From the NCBI RefSeq assembly GCF_032854445.1, contig NC_088304.1, forward strand, positions 7,577,704 through 7,641,703: 64,000 bases of DNA, read 5' to 3'. Within the stretch, counting starts at the first letter, position 1. The number at the start of each line of letters is the position of its first letter. This document shows positions 32,742-44,826 of the stretch, in pieces. This DNA comes from Liolophura sinensis (lineage: Eukaryota; Mollusca; Polyplacophora; Chitonida; Chitonidae). Position numbers and translations under genes: made by a program. The notes beneath the pieces were generated by a model that searched no databases, was not told the DNA's origin, and saw only the letters and a list, made by a program, of their open reading frames with translations.

Positions 32742-35700
32742 CTGCAATGAAAAGTTTTCCGTATTCAAAACCTAAGAATCTAATATCAAAATCAAAACAA
32801 TGTCCTGGAAGAATCACTCATTCCTTTTTTTACAGGATTAGGAAATTGCCTTACCAGCGATTGATTACTTAGGATTTAAAGCCATACCCATGGATAACAC
32901 ATTTGTAAGACGTATGGTAAGGGGAAGGAAAGACCTTTTTGAATTATCTGACAAACTCTATCACACATGCCGCACAGACCCTCAGAGTCATAGTGGTAAC
33001 AAGGTAAATGATCTCCAGTTGTAATTGATCTCCAGTTGTAAGTGATCTTCAATGGTAAATCACCTCCAGTGGTAAGTGATGTCTAGCGGTAAGTGATCCC
33101 CAGTGGTAAGTGATCTCCAATGGTAAGTGATCTCAAATATACGTCATGTTACTGACCACCTAAAGAGCATAGTGTTACCAGGCTAGCGGCATGGAATCTA
33201 CAAAACTACTTCATCGAGGCTGGGATTGAAGCCAACATCCTCATCCCACTCTCCAACAGCTCCAAATAAAGATCAGATCTTTTTTTTATTTGTTATTGGT
33301 GTTTAATGCCGTGCTATTTGTTTTTCATGACGGCAGTCATGTTTATTGATGGCATGCGCAAAAGGCACTGTTGAAATAGCGTGAGCTGAATTCCAACACT
33401 CGACCTCACAAAAACAGTTCTTACCAAAAGTATTAATCAGCTCCAAGGGACCTAAGCCGTCATTTATAAACAGAGTCAAAGCGGTGCCATCAAATTCATA
33501 CACAACTTCTGAGAATCGATCGGGCTAAAAAAAAACAGCAAAAGTCAAATGTAATTTAAACTCTGAAACATTTGAGAAAACAGCATTCTTTCAACGTAGT
33601 TCCCAGCAGGAACGCCATTCGTGATATCACCCAAAATGTTAATGTTTATTCGTCTAACATGAGTGGGGAATTGCGCCTGGTATTTTGACCGGCCCCGATA
33701 GCACAGTTGATTGAGCGTCCGCGTCGGGAGCGGTAGATCCAGGGTCAATCCTTGGTCAGGTCACACTTAAGACCTTAAAAAAGAGGAAGTTGTGACTTCC
33801 TCGCTTGGCGTTCACCATGAAGGGGATAGTGCAAAGACTGGTTGACCCGTATCAGTATAATGGCTCGGGCGGCGTGACTTACTTGCCCTCGGTAAACCGT
33901 CTCAGTGAAGCAGCACTAGATAATAGAGCAGTGGAAACCCGTCCTGCAAAAGGAGGCACATTACATACACTCACATTACATAAACCGTTACCCAGCTTGA
34001 TGATTATTTGCAGACAGTGCGTAACATTAAATTACAACATTTATAATGCGAACTACAACACTTACAATTTAATGTATAACAGTTCGGTTTTAAGAGAGTA
34101 AACGAGAATTTTTATGATTAAATACATGCTTGTGTGTGTGTGTGTGGGGGGGGGATTGTCCCAAAAATGGTAAAGAAATAGTATTCATCTTCTTTAACCC
34201 TAAAGATCATTGTTTGCAAAGTTTCTTACCGGAAGTAGAGCAGAGCCTGTTTCAGTTTGTGTGTCCGGCACTGTGTGAGCTGAACCACTTATTTGCGGGA
34301 ATCCAAAAGGACTGTTTACCAGAAGTGCGTACGTCTCTTGGGCAGATTGGCAGCCCGAATTTGACACAACGACCTCGTTCTGGTGGTCAAAGTCGATTGG
34401 TCGGACCTTCATGGAAATCGCAAAACTGTCAGTCATGTCTCTGTTGGCGAAACCATCGATGATCAACTGAGCGTTCTCGAACACTCCGACGTGACCGAAG
34501 CCTGTGTCGCGTGTTGTCACATTGTTGTTGGTAACCGGAAACCTGTTTCGCGACACATCTCGAACACCAAAGGAGTCGAACAGCAAATCTAAATCCGGCT
34601 GACACACTGGAAAATAGGGGTAAAAACAATGCTAAATTATGCTAAACAAAAAGATGTATGGCCTTTAAATGAAAGGTTCCTCCCACCATAATGCTAACCT
34701 CCACTGTGTAAGTGAAATAATCCAGAGTAAGGTGTAAAACACGAACCAAATATCTGGCATATAGGGCTGATTTACACGATGAATCGAAAGTAACAGAGAA
34801 TTTATTTCATTGGTACTCAAGAATATTTCACTTACACGACTGCGGCCAGCATTATGGTGGGGGGAAAGCGAGCAAAGCCCGGAGGAAATCCACGACTAGA
34901 GAATTGTTATGGGCGACAGACCTACAAGCTGCTGCTATAAACTGTTGGATGTGTTAGGGACATCTACCTCTGCCTAAATCGGCCATCCTCGACAATTCTC
35001 TGTTGTCAAGTACGCATGTACATTGACCTTCGTCAAAGCGGGTGCCCTCCGCACATAACATGGCAGCTTCCCCCAAAATGAAGGTGAGGTCACTGCCTGG
35101 AACTGGCTTCAGGGAGCAGTCTGCAAATGTGCACATTAATGTTGATAAGAAGTAAGTTACAATCAAATGAACTTCGAGCAGCGTCAACTATCTAACTTCA
35201 TTCTTAGTATGATATGTGTTTCCAAATGTATGGAAAAAACACCCCAAAAAACAAAACAACACAAAAAAGAATAAAACTTTTTCAACGGCACAATAAGAGC
35301 CTAAATCTGTTGTATCTATATCTCGCGATGAAACTCAGTCAGTAAGGTATGGAAGGTGAGGGTTCGATCCCCGTCTTTTGGAGAGTTTGTAGATTGCTCT
35401 ATTCTCAGTGTTCGTGTTCAATGATGATAGCGGGCGTGTAAATTGTTGCCATAGAAGCATTAACATGTTTATTCTATGCTACATGTATCTTGACTTTTTT
35501 TGTACTTTTTTACAAATTTCGGGTTTGCAATGTATTTTTCATTTTATTATGAGGGGTAAAAAGTGATTTTATGTTTATGAAAGTGATAAAACACTGAAAT
35601 TAAGAATGGTATCGTACCCTCTTCATCCAGAGGCCCTTCCATGCAACTATCCTGGCAGGATGGATCAAGGACACAGCCTTGACCTTCCGCGAAGCCCATG

Positions 35701-38296
35701 CCGTCTGGACAACAGTCGATGAAGTAGGTACCGATACCGAAAGGATCTGCTCGGCATTGCATGTATATCCGGCAGTTATCCGGCCGTCCATAGCGGGCCC
35801 CAGACGGTAACCCAAAACAGCGATCTGCGACCAAGAGTAAAAATTTCTTTTAAGGGCGGAAAAGTCAGTCATAAGTAGGAATTACTATCATTTACGATTT
35901 AAATTTATTTACCATAAGTGAAACAATAAATAAATTATCGCAATAATAATAATTCCTTTTTCATTAAAAAGAACATGATATGGACCTCAACATATGTTAA
36001 AATATTATGCATAGTTATATTTCCTTTCGTTACAAAATCCCCAGAGTATTTTAGCGTTTAGAGGAGATTTAATAGGAAAACATTGTACACTGTGTTGGAG
36101 AAGCCGTGTGGCTGGTGTATTTACTCACCTATGGGGCAGTTCCAGCCTGGACCCGGCTCCCGTTGTGACAGCATGCTGTTATCCCAGAACGTTCCGAACG
36201 CCGTTGTTCTCAGAATGGGCAGAACCTGGTTGTCTACTCGGGTACACTGATAGTATTGCCAGCAGTCTGGACCCGCGGCGAAGCCGATCCCGTTCTGCCA
36301 GAGACATCCGTCACAGGGGTTCACGGAGGACAGATCTGGGGGATAAATGCAGATTTCTAAAATCGTTCTAAATGTAACTGTACTCGTCCTGGACACTATT
36401 CTCTCTTCGCTGAGAGTTAATATGGTTACCTACAACGCGCTAAGACCACTTATTTGTTCTACATGTTCTCTACTAATATCCATTTTGTCCTATATGTCTA
36501 TTTTGTCTTATATGTCGTCTACCAATGTCTATTTTGATCTGTATGTCATCTACCATTATCCATTTTGTCCTGAATGTCATCTACCAATATCTAGTCTGTC
36601 CTGTATATCGTTTATCCTTTGCTTTTTACCGATGTCAATTTTGTCCTGTATGTCGTCTATCAACGTCTATTGTTCCCTATATGTAGTCTACCAATGTTTA
36701 TTTTGTCCAGTATGTAGTCAACCAATGTCTATTTTGTCCTATATGTTGTCTACCACTGTCTATTTTGTCCTGTATGTCCTTTACCCCTTTTCTGTTTTGC
36801 CCTATATCCCGTCTACCCTTTGCATTTTTGCCCTGCATGTCGACTGGCGCTTTTATCTTTTGTTCCATATGTCGTTTACCATTTTCAAGTTCGTCGTGTT
36901 TGTCATCCATCCCTTTCTTATTTTGTCCGATATCCTGTCTACTCTTTGCTTTTAAGTCCTATATTCCATCTAGCCCTTTTTGCATATTGTTCTACATGTC
37001 GTCTACCCTTTTACTATTTTGTCCTGTTTGTCTTCGTCACCTTTTTTAAAATTTTGTCCTGTATGTCTATCCATTTCTATTCTGTTCTATATGTCGTCTA
37101 CTCATCTTCTATTTTGTTCTGTTCCTCGACGACCTATTTTGTATTTTGTTCTATGTGTCGTCTACCCATTTTCTATTTTTCTTCTATATCTCGTCGACCT
37201 ACTTTGTATTTTGTTCTGTTTGTCGTCTACCCATTTTCTATTTTGTTCTATATCTCGTCGACCTACTTTGTACATGTATTTTGTTCTGTATCTCGACGAC
37301 CTATTTTGTATTTTGTTCTATTTGTTGTCAAACCGTTTAGACGACAACGAATGGCCCAGTCCTGTCTGACTGTCATTCTCTTTGTCGTCAACACTTAAAT
37401 ATAAGATTGGCCTTACCGTCGGCTAAGCTTTACGAAACTAGGTTCGTATCCGTATTAAAGTGCAGAAACTCTACTTGATCTACATACAGCTCATTCATTA
37501 TTTCATTACACTACATCAATGAACATGTCATCTTTGAAATACTTGAAGTCGACAAAAATAAAACGATATTGCTTTAAACTGTTTTTATTTTATGTTTAGG
37601 CATGATTAGCATAAAGAAAAGAAGACATCGAGCAATGATTTACAGTCAGCCATATCCTGAGATCAAAGAATATACAAAAAAATCTGGGTTTAAAAACCTA
37701 TTCATTCTATTTTACTAAAGTGTAAATTATCGCCTTAGCCAAGAGTTCCTCACTTGTTTGACAACCCATACCGTTATGGTTAGAAGCGATCGATGTATCT
37801 GTATTTCCTAAATTCTACTGATATGAACTATTTCTGAGCCCGAAATCTGCTAGTATGTGCGTGTCTTTAACAGAACAAAGTCAGCAGGTCTTCGGTTGAG
37901 ACTGACAGATGTTTATTCGTTGAATTAATACCTGTTGGGCCTTTAACTGGCCGTTATCTGTGGTGATGGCCTTGCGCAAGGCCTCTGACCAGTGGTATCG
38001 CAAGGTAGGTTCCAGCCCTCCATGATTCGCCTGCAGCCTAAAGACGGGTGTTCGTCCGGTACCTGGTGGTGGTTTCTCTCCGGGTTTGTCCACTCACAAA
38101 CCTTACCCCCGAGGTATAAGTGAACAAAAGTTACCCCCGTGGTATAAGTGAACAATTGGACGTTTAGGGCGTTAAATTCTACCACTCAGATATATAAGTT
38201 AATAAACACTTACTTACCTGTTTGTCCGCTTACGCTGTAAAGTAGCCGTAAAGATGTGATCACCAGGAAGCGCCACTGGAACACGTCCTTGTGCAT
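32599..38296 (-). CDS. PifL-2: secreted ChtBD2-LamG protein, Pif-like paralogue lacking VWA
   Basis: Seven coding exons give 405 codons to the end of LamG; reading through the last donor-like site adds 16 residues (VRATLLHSP...) and a stop, 421 residues in all. Order: signal peptide (1 to about 22), ChtBD2 (27-95), ChtBD2 (96-163), half-size Cys module (165-215), LamG (216 to about 410). There is no VWA exon and no low-complexity linker; the 1.9-kb first coding intron holds only a minisatellite and no VWA-like frame. Leader exon and first ChtBD2 exon are both phase 1, so loss of a phase 1-1 VWA exon would keep the frame. LamG shares DVSRNR with PifL-3 and not with PifL-1, suggesting PifL-2 and PifL-3 are the closer pair. 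Probably a secreted chitin-binding matrix protein; function inferred. Confidence 0.82.
32990..33140. repeat. Short minisatellite, about 17-bp unit, PifL-2 intron 6
   Basis: Repeats of AAGTGATCTCCAGTGGT, about 8 copies. Confidence 0.85.
33425..33524 (-). CDS. PifL-2 exon 6: LamG middle strands
   Basis: Reads PDRFSEVVYEFDGTALTLFI and onward to NTF; phase 0 in, phase 1 out at GTAAGA. The acceptor follows a T-rich tract. Confidence 0.78.
33686..33975 (+). mobile_element. SINE family 2 copy in PifL-2 intron 5
   Basis: GACCGGCCCCGATAGCACAG head, CTTCCTCGCTTGGCGTTCAC, and CGTCTCAGTGAAGCAGCACT. Opposite in orientation to the host gene. Confidence 0.82.
34230..34606 (-). CDS. PifL-2 exon 5: LamG N-terminal part
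   Basis: 377 bases, phase 1 in, phase 0 out at GTAAGA. Begins VCQPDLDLLFDSFGVRDVSR, with GFGHVGVFENAQLIIDG and VVVSNSGCQS, corresponding to GEFVGVFNG and IVVANNEC in PifL-3. Confidence 0.85.
34675..34910. mobile_element. Inverted pair of SINE family 1 fragments, PifL-2 intron 4
   Basis: Plus fragment (CCTCCCACCATAATGC, 34678-34755) faces a minus fragment (GGCCAGCATTATGGTGGGGG, 34800-34900). The two could form a hairpin in the pre-mRNA. Confidence 0.65.
34968..35120 (-). CDS. PifL-2 exon 4: half-size Cys module
   Basis: 51 codons, phase 1 in and out. LCAEGTRFDEGQCTC fits C-x2-G-T-x-F-x4-C-x-C, shared with PifL-1 and PifL-3. Acceptor TTTGCAG, donor GTAGAT. Confidence 0.8.
35618..35824 (-). 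CDS. PifL-2 exon 3: second ChtBD2 module
   Basis: 69 codons, phase 1 in and out. Contains RCFGLPSG, GRPDNCRIYMQC, DCCPDGMGFAEGQGC and DPSCQDSC, the same pattern as PifL-1 exon 4, including the adjacent Cys pair. Ends at a GTACGA donor. Confidence 0.87.
36129..36335 (-). CDS. PifL-2 exon 2: first ChtBD2 module
   Basis: 69 codons, phase 1 in and out. NPCDGCLWQNGIGFAAGPDC, WQYYQC, GTFWDN and NCPIG closely match the first ChtBD2 modules of PifL-1 (PCDGC, NGIGY, GTFWD) and PifL-3 (PCATC, NGIGY, GTYWN). The preceding linker is reduced to DLSSV. Confidence 0.87.
36440..37390. repeat. Degenerate minisatellite in PifL-2 intron 1
   Basis: Units of about 36-40 bases with TTTTGTCCTATATGTCGTCT and ACC, later TTTTGTTCTATATCTCGTCG. 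About 24 copies. It fills the place where a VWA exon would lie. Confidence 0.88.
37925..38205 (-). mobile_element. SINE-like fragment in PifL-2 intron 1
   Basis: Contains GGTTCCAGCCCTCC and two CCCCGAGGTATAAGTGAAC or CCCCGTGGTATAAGTGAAC repeats at its 3' end; family uncertain. Confidence 0.35.
38218..38296 (-). CDS. PifL-2 exon 1: signal peptide
   Basis: Encodes MHKDVFQWRFLVITSLRLLY then SVSGQT, a leader with a hydrophobic core, ending in phase 1 at GTAAGT. An acceptor (GGCAG then A) lies one base before the ATG, so a 5' non-coding exon is expected, as in both paralogues. Confidence 0.72.
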
Positions 38297-38546
38297 TCTG
38301 CCTGACACGATGATGAAAACATACAGCATTTGTGTTTCACAGCTTGAGATAAAAATATGTTGTGCGCATAAATTTTAAGAGAAATCTGTTTCTTAATTCT
38401 GAACTTTATGCTAAAAAAAGGCTGCGATTAGCGATTATTCAGTTTTAAATTGAACCCCTTTTTGTTTTTTCAAATCGTAATTGTGGCACGAAAATTATTG
38501 TTGCTTAAGAAGATTGCATAAGTTGATAAACGGTCACTTAAAATAC

Positions 38547-38700
38547 CTGTCCAGAAGTGTTTTCTGAGTTACTGTCCAGAGGTGTTTCCTGAGGTAATGT
38601 CCAGTTTGAAAACGTCCAGGTAAACTGGGAGTGGTCATTTCTAGTGAACAGTGTTGTATAGAAATGGACATGCTAGGGTCAGGCTGACCGCTATATACTT
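38547..38700 (-). promoter_or_regulatory. Candidate promoter and 5' non-coding exon of PifL-2
   Basis: Minus strand carries CCAAT then TATATAG about 10 bases downstream (near 38690), implying a start near 38665. A non-coding exon would run to a donor at 38547 (ACAG then GTATTT) and, after a 249-base intron, splice to the acceptor next to the ATG. The exon contains short repeats of CTGGACA. Confidence 0.4.
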
Positions 38701-38889
38701 ATTGGTTTACCCCAACATAACCTGTGTCTCCATTTCCGATCTTCCTCCCTAAATACCGTAAACGACCCAAAACTTAACCCATCACTAAGTTTAGCATTTG
38801 GTCTTATCCTGAAAGTTCTACCTGTCTTAGAAAGGTGATTTGTGGTGGTTTGGAAGGTAGGATAATGTCTTACCGGAAAAATGTAAGTT

Positions 38890-41800
38890 TCAGCACTCGA
38901 CTTAATATTGTATGATTTTTATTTACCTCACAAAATACTCTTTTTGGGCGAAACTTAATGGCATTTACAATGTTCTTCCGCAGAAGGTTCAAATATCCCT
39001 AAAGGCAATGGCGGGCGTCCAGTTTCCGCTCTATTGCACATGCGCCTACTGTGTTCTATCCTGCAACTGTTGTATAGTTATGCAAATTAATTCACTCCCC
39101 CACGTCTGAAAGACAGACTTTGCATGAAAGTGGTCAAGGATATTCAAATTAATATATCTTTTAGGTTTCTTTTATCAATAAAACTGAGCTTTGTAAAATA
39201 TATGAAGAATTCTTGAGTGTGTAGCGTTAAACAACAATCAAATAAATAAATATATATATATCTCTTCTACGTTATAATGATTTTTTTTTAAGTACAATGA
39301 TACAACCCAAAGATTTATTTGTTTATTTACTTGATTGGTGTTTACATTGTACTAAACACGGCCAGCATTATGGTGTGAGGAAACCAGGCAGAGCACGGGG
39401 GAAACCCACGATCATCTGCAGGTTGCTGCGAGACCTTACCACTTACGCCCGGAATTATAGGATGTGCATGTTGATCAATACTGTCAAATATGATGATGCA
39501 AGTTTGTAGTAAAACCAGTGTTCAATTTGTTACCAGCACTTTTCAGTGTAAATTTACAAGTAACTTTATTATATGAAGTTGCTGATCTGCATTATTGTCT
39601 AATAATAATAATGTTAATATCCGTCGTTCAGGGTGCACTGTGTACGGTTTGCCGAGCGCTTCTCCGCGGACAGGAGTGGACGCACAAACACAGGGATAGG
39701 CAAATCCTCTGAGCATAATACCAAGTCAAGTATACAACAATGTAAAATTTTATGACTTTACTTATTTTATTGATGTGTTTTTACGACGTACATTCGAACT
39801 CTTCACTTGTGGGAGACAAGGTGTATGAATGGAAGGAAGTGAACAAAGGCTGGAGAAATTATAGCCTTTCACCAAGTACCTGACGTAAAGCCACAAGTGA
39901 ATCAGCGAAAGCTGGATTCGAACAAGCGACCTCATTGATGAAATTCTAGTCTTTATCCGGGACAAGCCATGCATTACTAGACTTGGTCAGCGATTGATTG
40001 CTAAGAATATAAGACTTATTCAAGGATGCGAGATGCAGGATGCAGGAAACTGGAATACCTGGCGTCAACCGCTGACCTTTGGCAAGTTACTAGCGAACAT
40101 GTCTATGGGTGACGTACAGATATGCAAACCAGATTGGTTTTCTTTGAAGACATTTAATTCTCACCAATCGCTTATTGCTATCTATATCACACAAACTCTC
40201 CGTCCTAGACCCGTTTTGAACTCAGACTAAGTCTGTCCTAAAGCGATTGACAGAAGAACGTTAAAACCGCTCTGTACAATGACCAACACTCTCTAACCAG
40301 TGCGCGCCAACAACGCATGTTAACGGGGCTCTTATCGTACACTGACTCCATTTATCGGTGCCTGATAATTGTTAACCAAGATATGCGGAATGATAACGGC
40401 TATCGATACAAGGGAGACAATCTTGGGCTTATCGGACAGATCGGATAGGGCAAAGCTGTTGAGATGCTACAGAGCGGCAGACCCCTTATTATTGTTAGGT
40501 GGTAGAGTTCCGCTGGCTAACAGCTTAATGGTGGCTAAACACCATAAAGTTTGCATAGTTTTCCACAAGTTCCGCTTCTAATGAGGTTTAAAAATGTATC
40601 TTCTTATTATCTAACCATAAACCTGACATATTTAGGTGGCCAAGCACACTGTGCGCAGATACCTATTGAAATCGTTCGGATTTTTATTATTTTTCTTCCA
40701 TTTTTTTTTTTGGAAAGCTTTAAGAGCTGTAAAAAGAAAACTTTTTATTGGATGTTGTAATTTGGTGATTTTAGTAACAAGGTTAAGAGGCAAATTTTGA
40801 CTGGTTTGAGTTAACTTTGGTGACGTGACATGGTGGCCATCTTGGATTTTGATCAAAACCTTTAAATGTATTCTTTTCAAGAATCAACGAACGGATTCTT
40901 TTGAAATTTGATGTAGCTGTGGTGTGATCCCAGTTAGAACAAGTTTGAACAAATCTTGGACATGCAGTGAAAACTTTGGAAGCTCGCAATTGGTCGAACT
41001 TATGACGTCATAAAAGTGTCTCAGTTTGATAATATTTTCTTGTCTTCTGGTGTATTTGGCGACGCTGATTCTGAATCTGCTTTCGGATGTTGCCCATCTT
41101 TGTAACTTTTTCAAATATGGTCAAAAACTTTTATGGTTAAAAATTTTTTTCACTCATGTAATATCAATGGTCTGTATCTGTAAAGCTAAAAATCTGAAAC
41201 TTGCACCAAATTGTAGCCCACAACGTAGTAGTTTCTGATTTGTGCTAGGATCTATAGTATTCTGGCTAGAAATATTTAAATGACACCACTCTACTTCAGA
41301 AATAGAAATGTAAGCCTCTGCATTTAATATAGGCTTTAGGGGTAACTGTATAGTACCATACATGTGCTGCAAATAACCTACCCCATAGGTCAGCCGCCTG
41401 TCACTCAAATCAAGAAATGAACAACTCTCGCTCCTCTACACAGCTATCAACGGATAATTTTCAATGTTTGCACGTAAAGCCAGCCCTGATCACAATGCAT
41501 CATGGGTAATTTTCAACAATCCCAACGTCATTCCCCCATACCCCCGTGCTATCATGAATATAAGTCCAAAACCATGGCGAAATATACGAAAAATTGCCAT
41601 CCACACATGTACCTTGAGTCATGACGAGCCCAATACATGTTACTCTTATTAGGCCAAATACAACTGTGAAAGAAATATTGCGGTTTCCAGTTTCTATTCA
41701 GGTTTCGACCTTACATGCCCGTAAGGAAGAGGCGGGCTTTAGGATGTTGCACAGGAAAGTAACTACGAAACCGCACGTCATGTCTTTGGATTGAGGGCCA

Positions 41801-42040
41801 AACTTATAATCTCCTAACATTTCCTGTCACCTACATGCACCCTGTCCTCTCAAAATTGAACTGAGCCTAGGCAAACCATATAGCATCGCCAAGATCAAAC
41901 TCGATCGAGACACTGTGGTGGTTTTCAGCACTAGACGCACTGAATATGATATCTGGTAGTGTGGGGCTCAAACCCAGTTGATTGTTTTTCATATTTGCCA
42001 TGCCTTTTCTCCATGTTGACAGTATTTTATAAATACTGTC
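38890..42040. other. Spacer between PifL-2 and PifL-3: repeat fragments, no gene
   Basis: A SINE family-1 tail (39195-39260, plus), a minus fragment (39310-39460) and a SINE-like element (39760-39965, minus; GGATTCGAACAAGCGACCTC) were seen. Open frames at 40.6-41.4 kb show no domain. Confidence 0.5.
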
Positions 42041-42049
42041 AACACAAGT

Positions 42050-42243
42050 AAGCCGCCTTGGCCGAGTCATTATACTGATACGGGTCAACCGGTGGTTGCA
42101 CTATCCCCACTTGGCTGAACGCCAAATGAAGAAGTTACACCTTCCTCTTTTAAGGTCTTAGGTGGGACTCGACCCAGGATTGACCCTGAATCTACTGCAT
42201 CCGAAGCTGGCGCTCTACCACTTGTGCTATTTGGGCCGGTTGA
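42050..42243 (-). mobile_element. SINE family 2 copy
   Basis: Reads in reverse through GATACGGGTCAACCGGTGGT, AAGAAGTTACACCTTCCTCT and TTTGGGCCGGTTGAC, the family head. Confidence 0.75.
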
Positions 42244-43584
42244 CTGGATAGAAGACCAGCGCCGTGTTTATATAAACAATTGCTATAAAATCGATTTGAT
42301 GTAAAACTACCGTTAGTCTACCCCGACGCGAACATTATTTCTATTCTATTACCTTGGTAGAAGTAAAATGTAGTAAACAAAAACGCCATTGCGGTATAGA
42401 TTAACAGCAAAAAACGTCCCCACTTTCCGCGACACGTTGTTTTCGTCCAACCGAACCTTCTAAAGGGGCGTGGCCTAATTCTGGACGAAACCATGACGTG
42501 TTTTACAGGGGGTGTTAAAATGCGATGCTAAATATTACGGAAGTGCTTCACGACTAGAATGGAATAATAAAAAGAATACGTTTGTTTCTCGAAAACAATT
42601 CCGACTGTAAAATATAGCACTATAAAGTAAAACATCCGCAGACGTTGTTATAAGGGTGGGCTTCGGTAAGACAGGCACGGTGTCAAACAGCGACAAACAC
42701 TGACAGTGAGCCGGGGAGGTCGCTCGTTGCTGGAAGCGGGAGTTCGGGCAGGTCAAAAGTTTTCCCAAACTCTGTCTGACAGAGCTAAAGGAGCTGGAAA
42801 CCTCTGGCATCAGCAAAACGAAAACAAAAGTCGGGGGTCAACTGTTTAAACGTAATTAAAGTCTGAATTACGTACGAAAAAATAATAATTGAAACACACA
42901 AAATTAGGTTAACAATACTTTGATACTGAATTTTATTTGGTTTGCTTGTGTAAATGCTTTGCGGTCGTGTTGTATTCTGTATCAAATTCAATAACACTGG
43001 GTAACGAATGTTGGAATAATGGAACACTTCAGTTCACATTTTCAATTCAATGTTAATTTTTCAACATATGTTGGCCCGCAGGAAGAATTATCAGGTCCGT
43101 ATGTAAAAAAAATAAACATTCGCTTCGACAGAAAAAATCGCCATTTTGTTTCTTTGTTTATATTTGTCGTCTGCTTTATTCAATGTAAACAACAACCTCT
43201 GTCCACCCATACAACGACAATAGACCCGTCCAGAAGTCAAACGCTTCTGTCTCGTGATGGCGGGTATCTAACGACCACGACAATGTGCACTTGGCACAGA
43301 GCCAAGCGGTGCGTTGTATGTAATAAAAAGGAATCGAAGGGTAACAGAATTATATTTATATGTAACTGCTATACGTTAAAATCATGCATGTATTTTCTAA
43401 ACAATGTGATACTAATTTGTATGAATGATACTTTGGATATTGATGCACCGCTTGACGACAATGGCTAGTTTTTATCACGCAACTATAAATACTACTGCGT
43501 AAAACAAACCAGATAAGTTTGGTGACTTCATGTTTGATGTCTGCATTTTTGGTAAGGCCATGTTGGTGTGCGGATGTTTGATTT

Positions 43585-43745
43585 GATTTTGATTGATGTT
43601 TTTACGCTTCACTCAAGAATATTTCACTTGTAGGATGGGGGACAGCATATAAGAGGGAGGAAACCGGGTAGAGCGTGGGGGAAACCCACAACCATCCGCA
43701 GGTTGGTGACAGATCCCACATACCGCCGGAGAGGAAACCAGCATG
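43585..43745 (-). mobile_element. SINE family 1 fragment
   Basis: TTTTTACGCTTCACTCAAGA to GGAGAGGAAACCAGCATGAG. Confidence 0.72.
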
Positions 43746-44414
43746 AGTATATTTGGTAAGGGCATGTTGGTAAACACATGTTATGTATTTACATTTTTGG
43801 TATTTATATGCGTGATATTTGTATTTGCTACATACTCTAATCATAAAGAGCCCTATACATACACAAAAAAACAAAAAAAAAACAAAAAAAAAAACAATAA
43901 TAGAACAAAAAAGAAAGATATTTTTACAAAACCGTTAGGTTTGCACCCAGTGCTTTATTACAGATGAATCTGCAACATTGCAAAGACATAGCCACAGATA
44001 ATATTCGCTTTGTATATGCAAAAAATAACAAATTATTGAATTTTTCTCTGAATTCGCAGTCTTTTTGTTCAACCAACATCCACCAATATTTCATTGTTGC
44101 TTTACCTGCCTTAAAGACTGAGACTTTATTCTATTGTCAAATGTATATTTTTATATATTTTTCGTTTATCCGCGTGTCCATTTTCCACATTCCCCAAAGA
44201 ACACTGGACTCCATCAGACTCGTGTTCAGTACTTTGTTTCCAAAGCCTTGGCTGTGAAAGCAGACAAGACTGAAGGTTTCACACTTCCTGAAGATGCTGT
44301 TGACCTCTTTGAGTGTTATGTATGGTTTGTTTACATACAAGATAAAGGTATCACACTACTAGATTTCTACATTGCTCAAAGCACCGCACTTCCTATTTCT
44401 TGCCGGCTGATGAA

Positions 44415-44720
44415 GAGAAAGCCTCGGGACCATCCGCTAAACATTTGAACAGCTTGAACTGAAAGAAAAAAATATTGAAAGCACTTAAGACATGAATCGA
44501 CAAAGCGTATTTCTAAACCTTTCTACAAATTAAATTAAAACGAACAAAATGTTGGGAAAAAAGAAATAAACTGATAAAGCCTGAGGGCGACCCGCTAAAC
44601 ATTTATATGGATTAAATTAAAATTAACAAAGAATTGGAAGCACTTAAGAAATGAATTGATAAACACGGGGGCAACCCGCTAACCATTTAAACAGATTGAA
44701 TTAAAACGGTAAAATTTTAA
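44415..44720. repeat. Three-copy tandem repeat, about 110-bp unit
   Basis: Copies share CCCGCTAAACATTT, GAAAGCACTTAAGA or GGAAGCACTTAAGA, and ATGAATTGATAAA. Just downstream of the proposed end of PifL-3. Confidence 0.7.
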
Positions 44721-44787
44721 ATATTTGGGGTGTGATTAATGGTGGCTGTATGCCCAGTTTAATTAATCTCCTAAATGCAGGTGTTAA

Positions 44788-44826
44788 TTAACCGGCTATT
44801 GCTGTGTTATCCACATCTCTCAAGCT
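44788..44826 (-). CDS. PifL-3 exon 9: proposed terminal exon
   Basis: A pyrimidine-rich tract ending CCTACAG is followed in phase 0 by SLRDVDNTAIAG and TAA. Only 13 codons and no family motif, so this is tentative; a terminal exon further left is possible. Confidence 0.35.
   Translation of the reverse strand, partial: SLRDVDNTAIAG

Noticed and set aside
36347-37398. Plus-strand Cys/Phe-rich frames up to 202 codons
   Set aside because: They lie in the degenerate minisatellite of PifL-2 intron 1; several frames overlap and hydrophobicity comes from the T-rich unit.
43019-43468. 149-codon plus-strand frame with KRCVVCNKKES, recalling a piggyBac C-terminal zinc motif
   Set aside because: Only one Cys pair and a short flank look similar; no transposase core, no terminal repeats found. 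Could be a remnant but not supportable.
44134-44448. 104-codon plus-strand frame with TLPEDAVDLFECYVWF, vaguely BTB-like
   Set aside because: No second half of a BTB fold, no splice-consistent partner exon, and it sits beside a tandem repeat.
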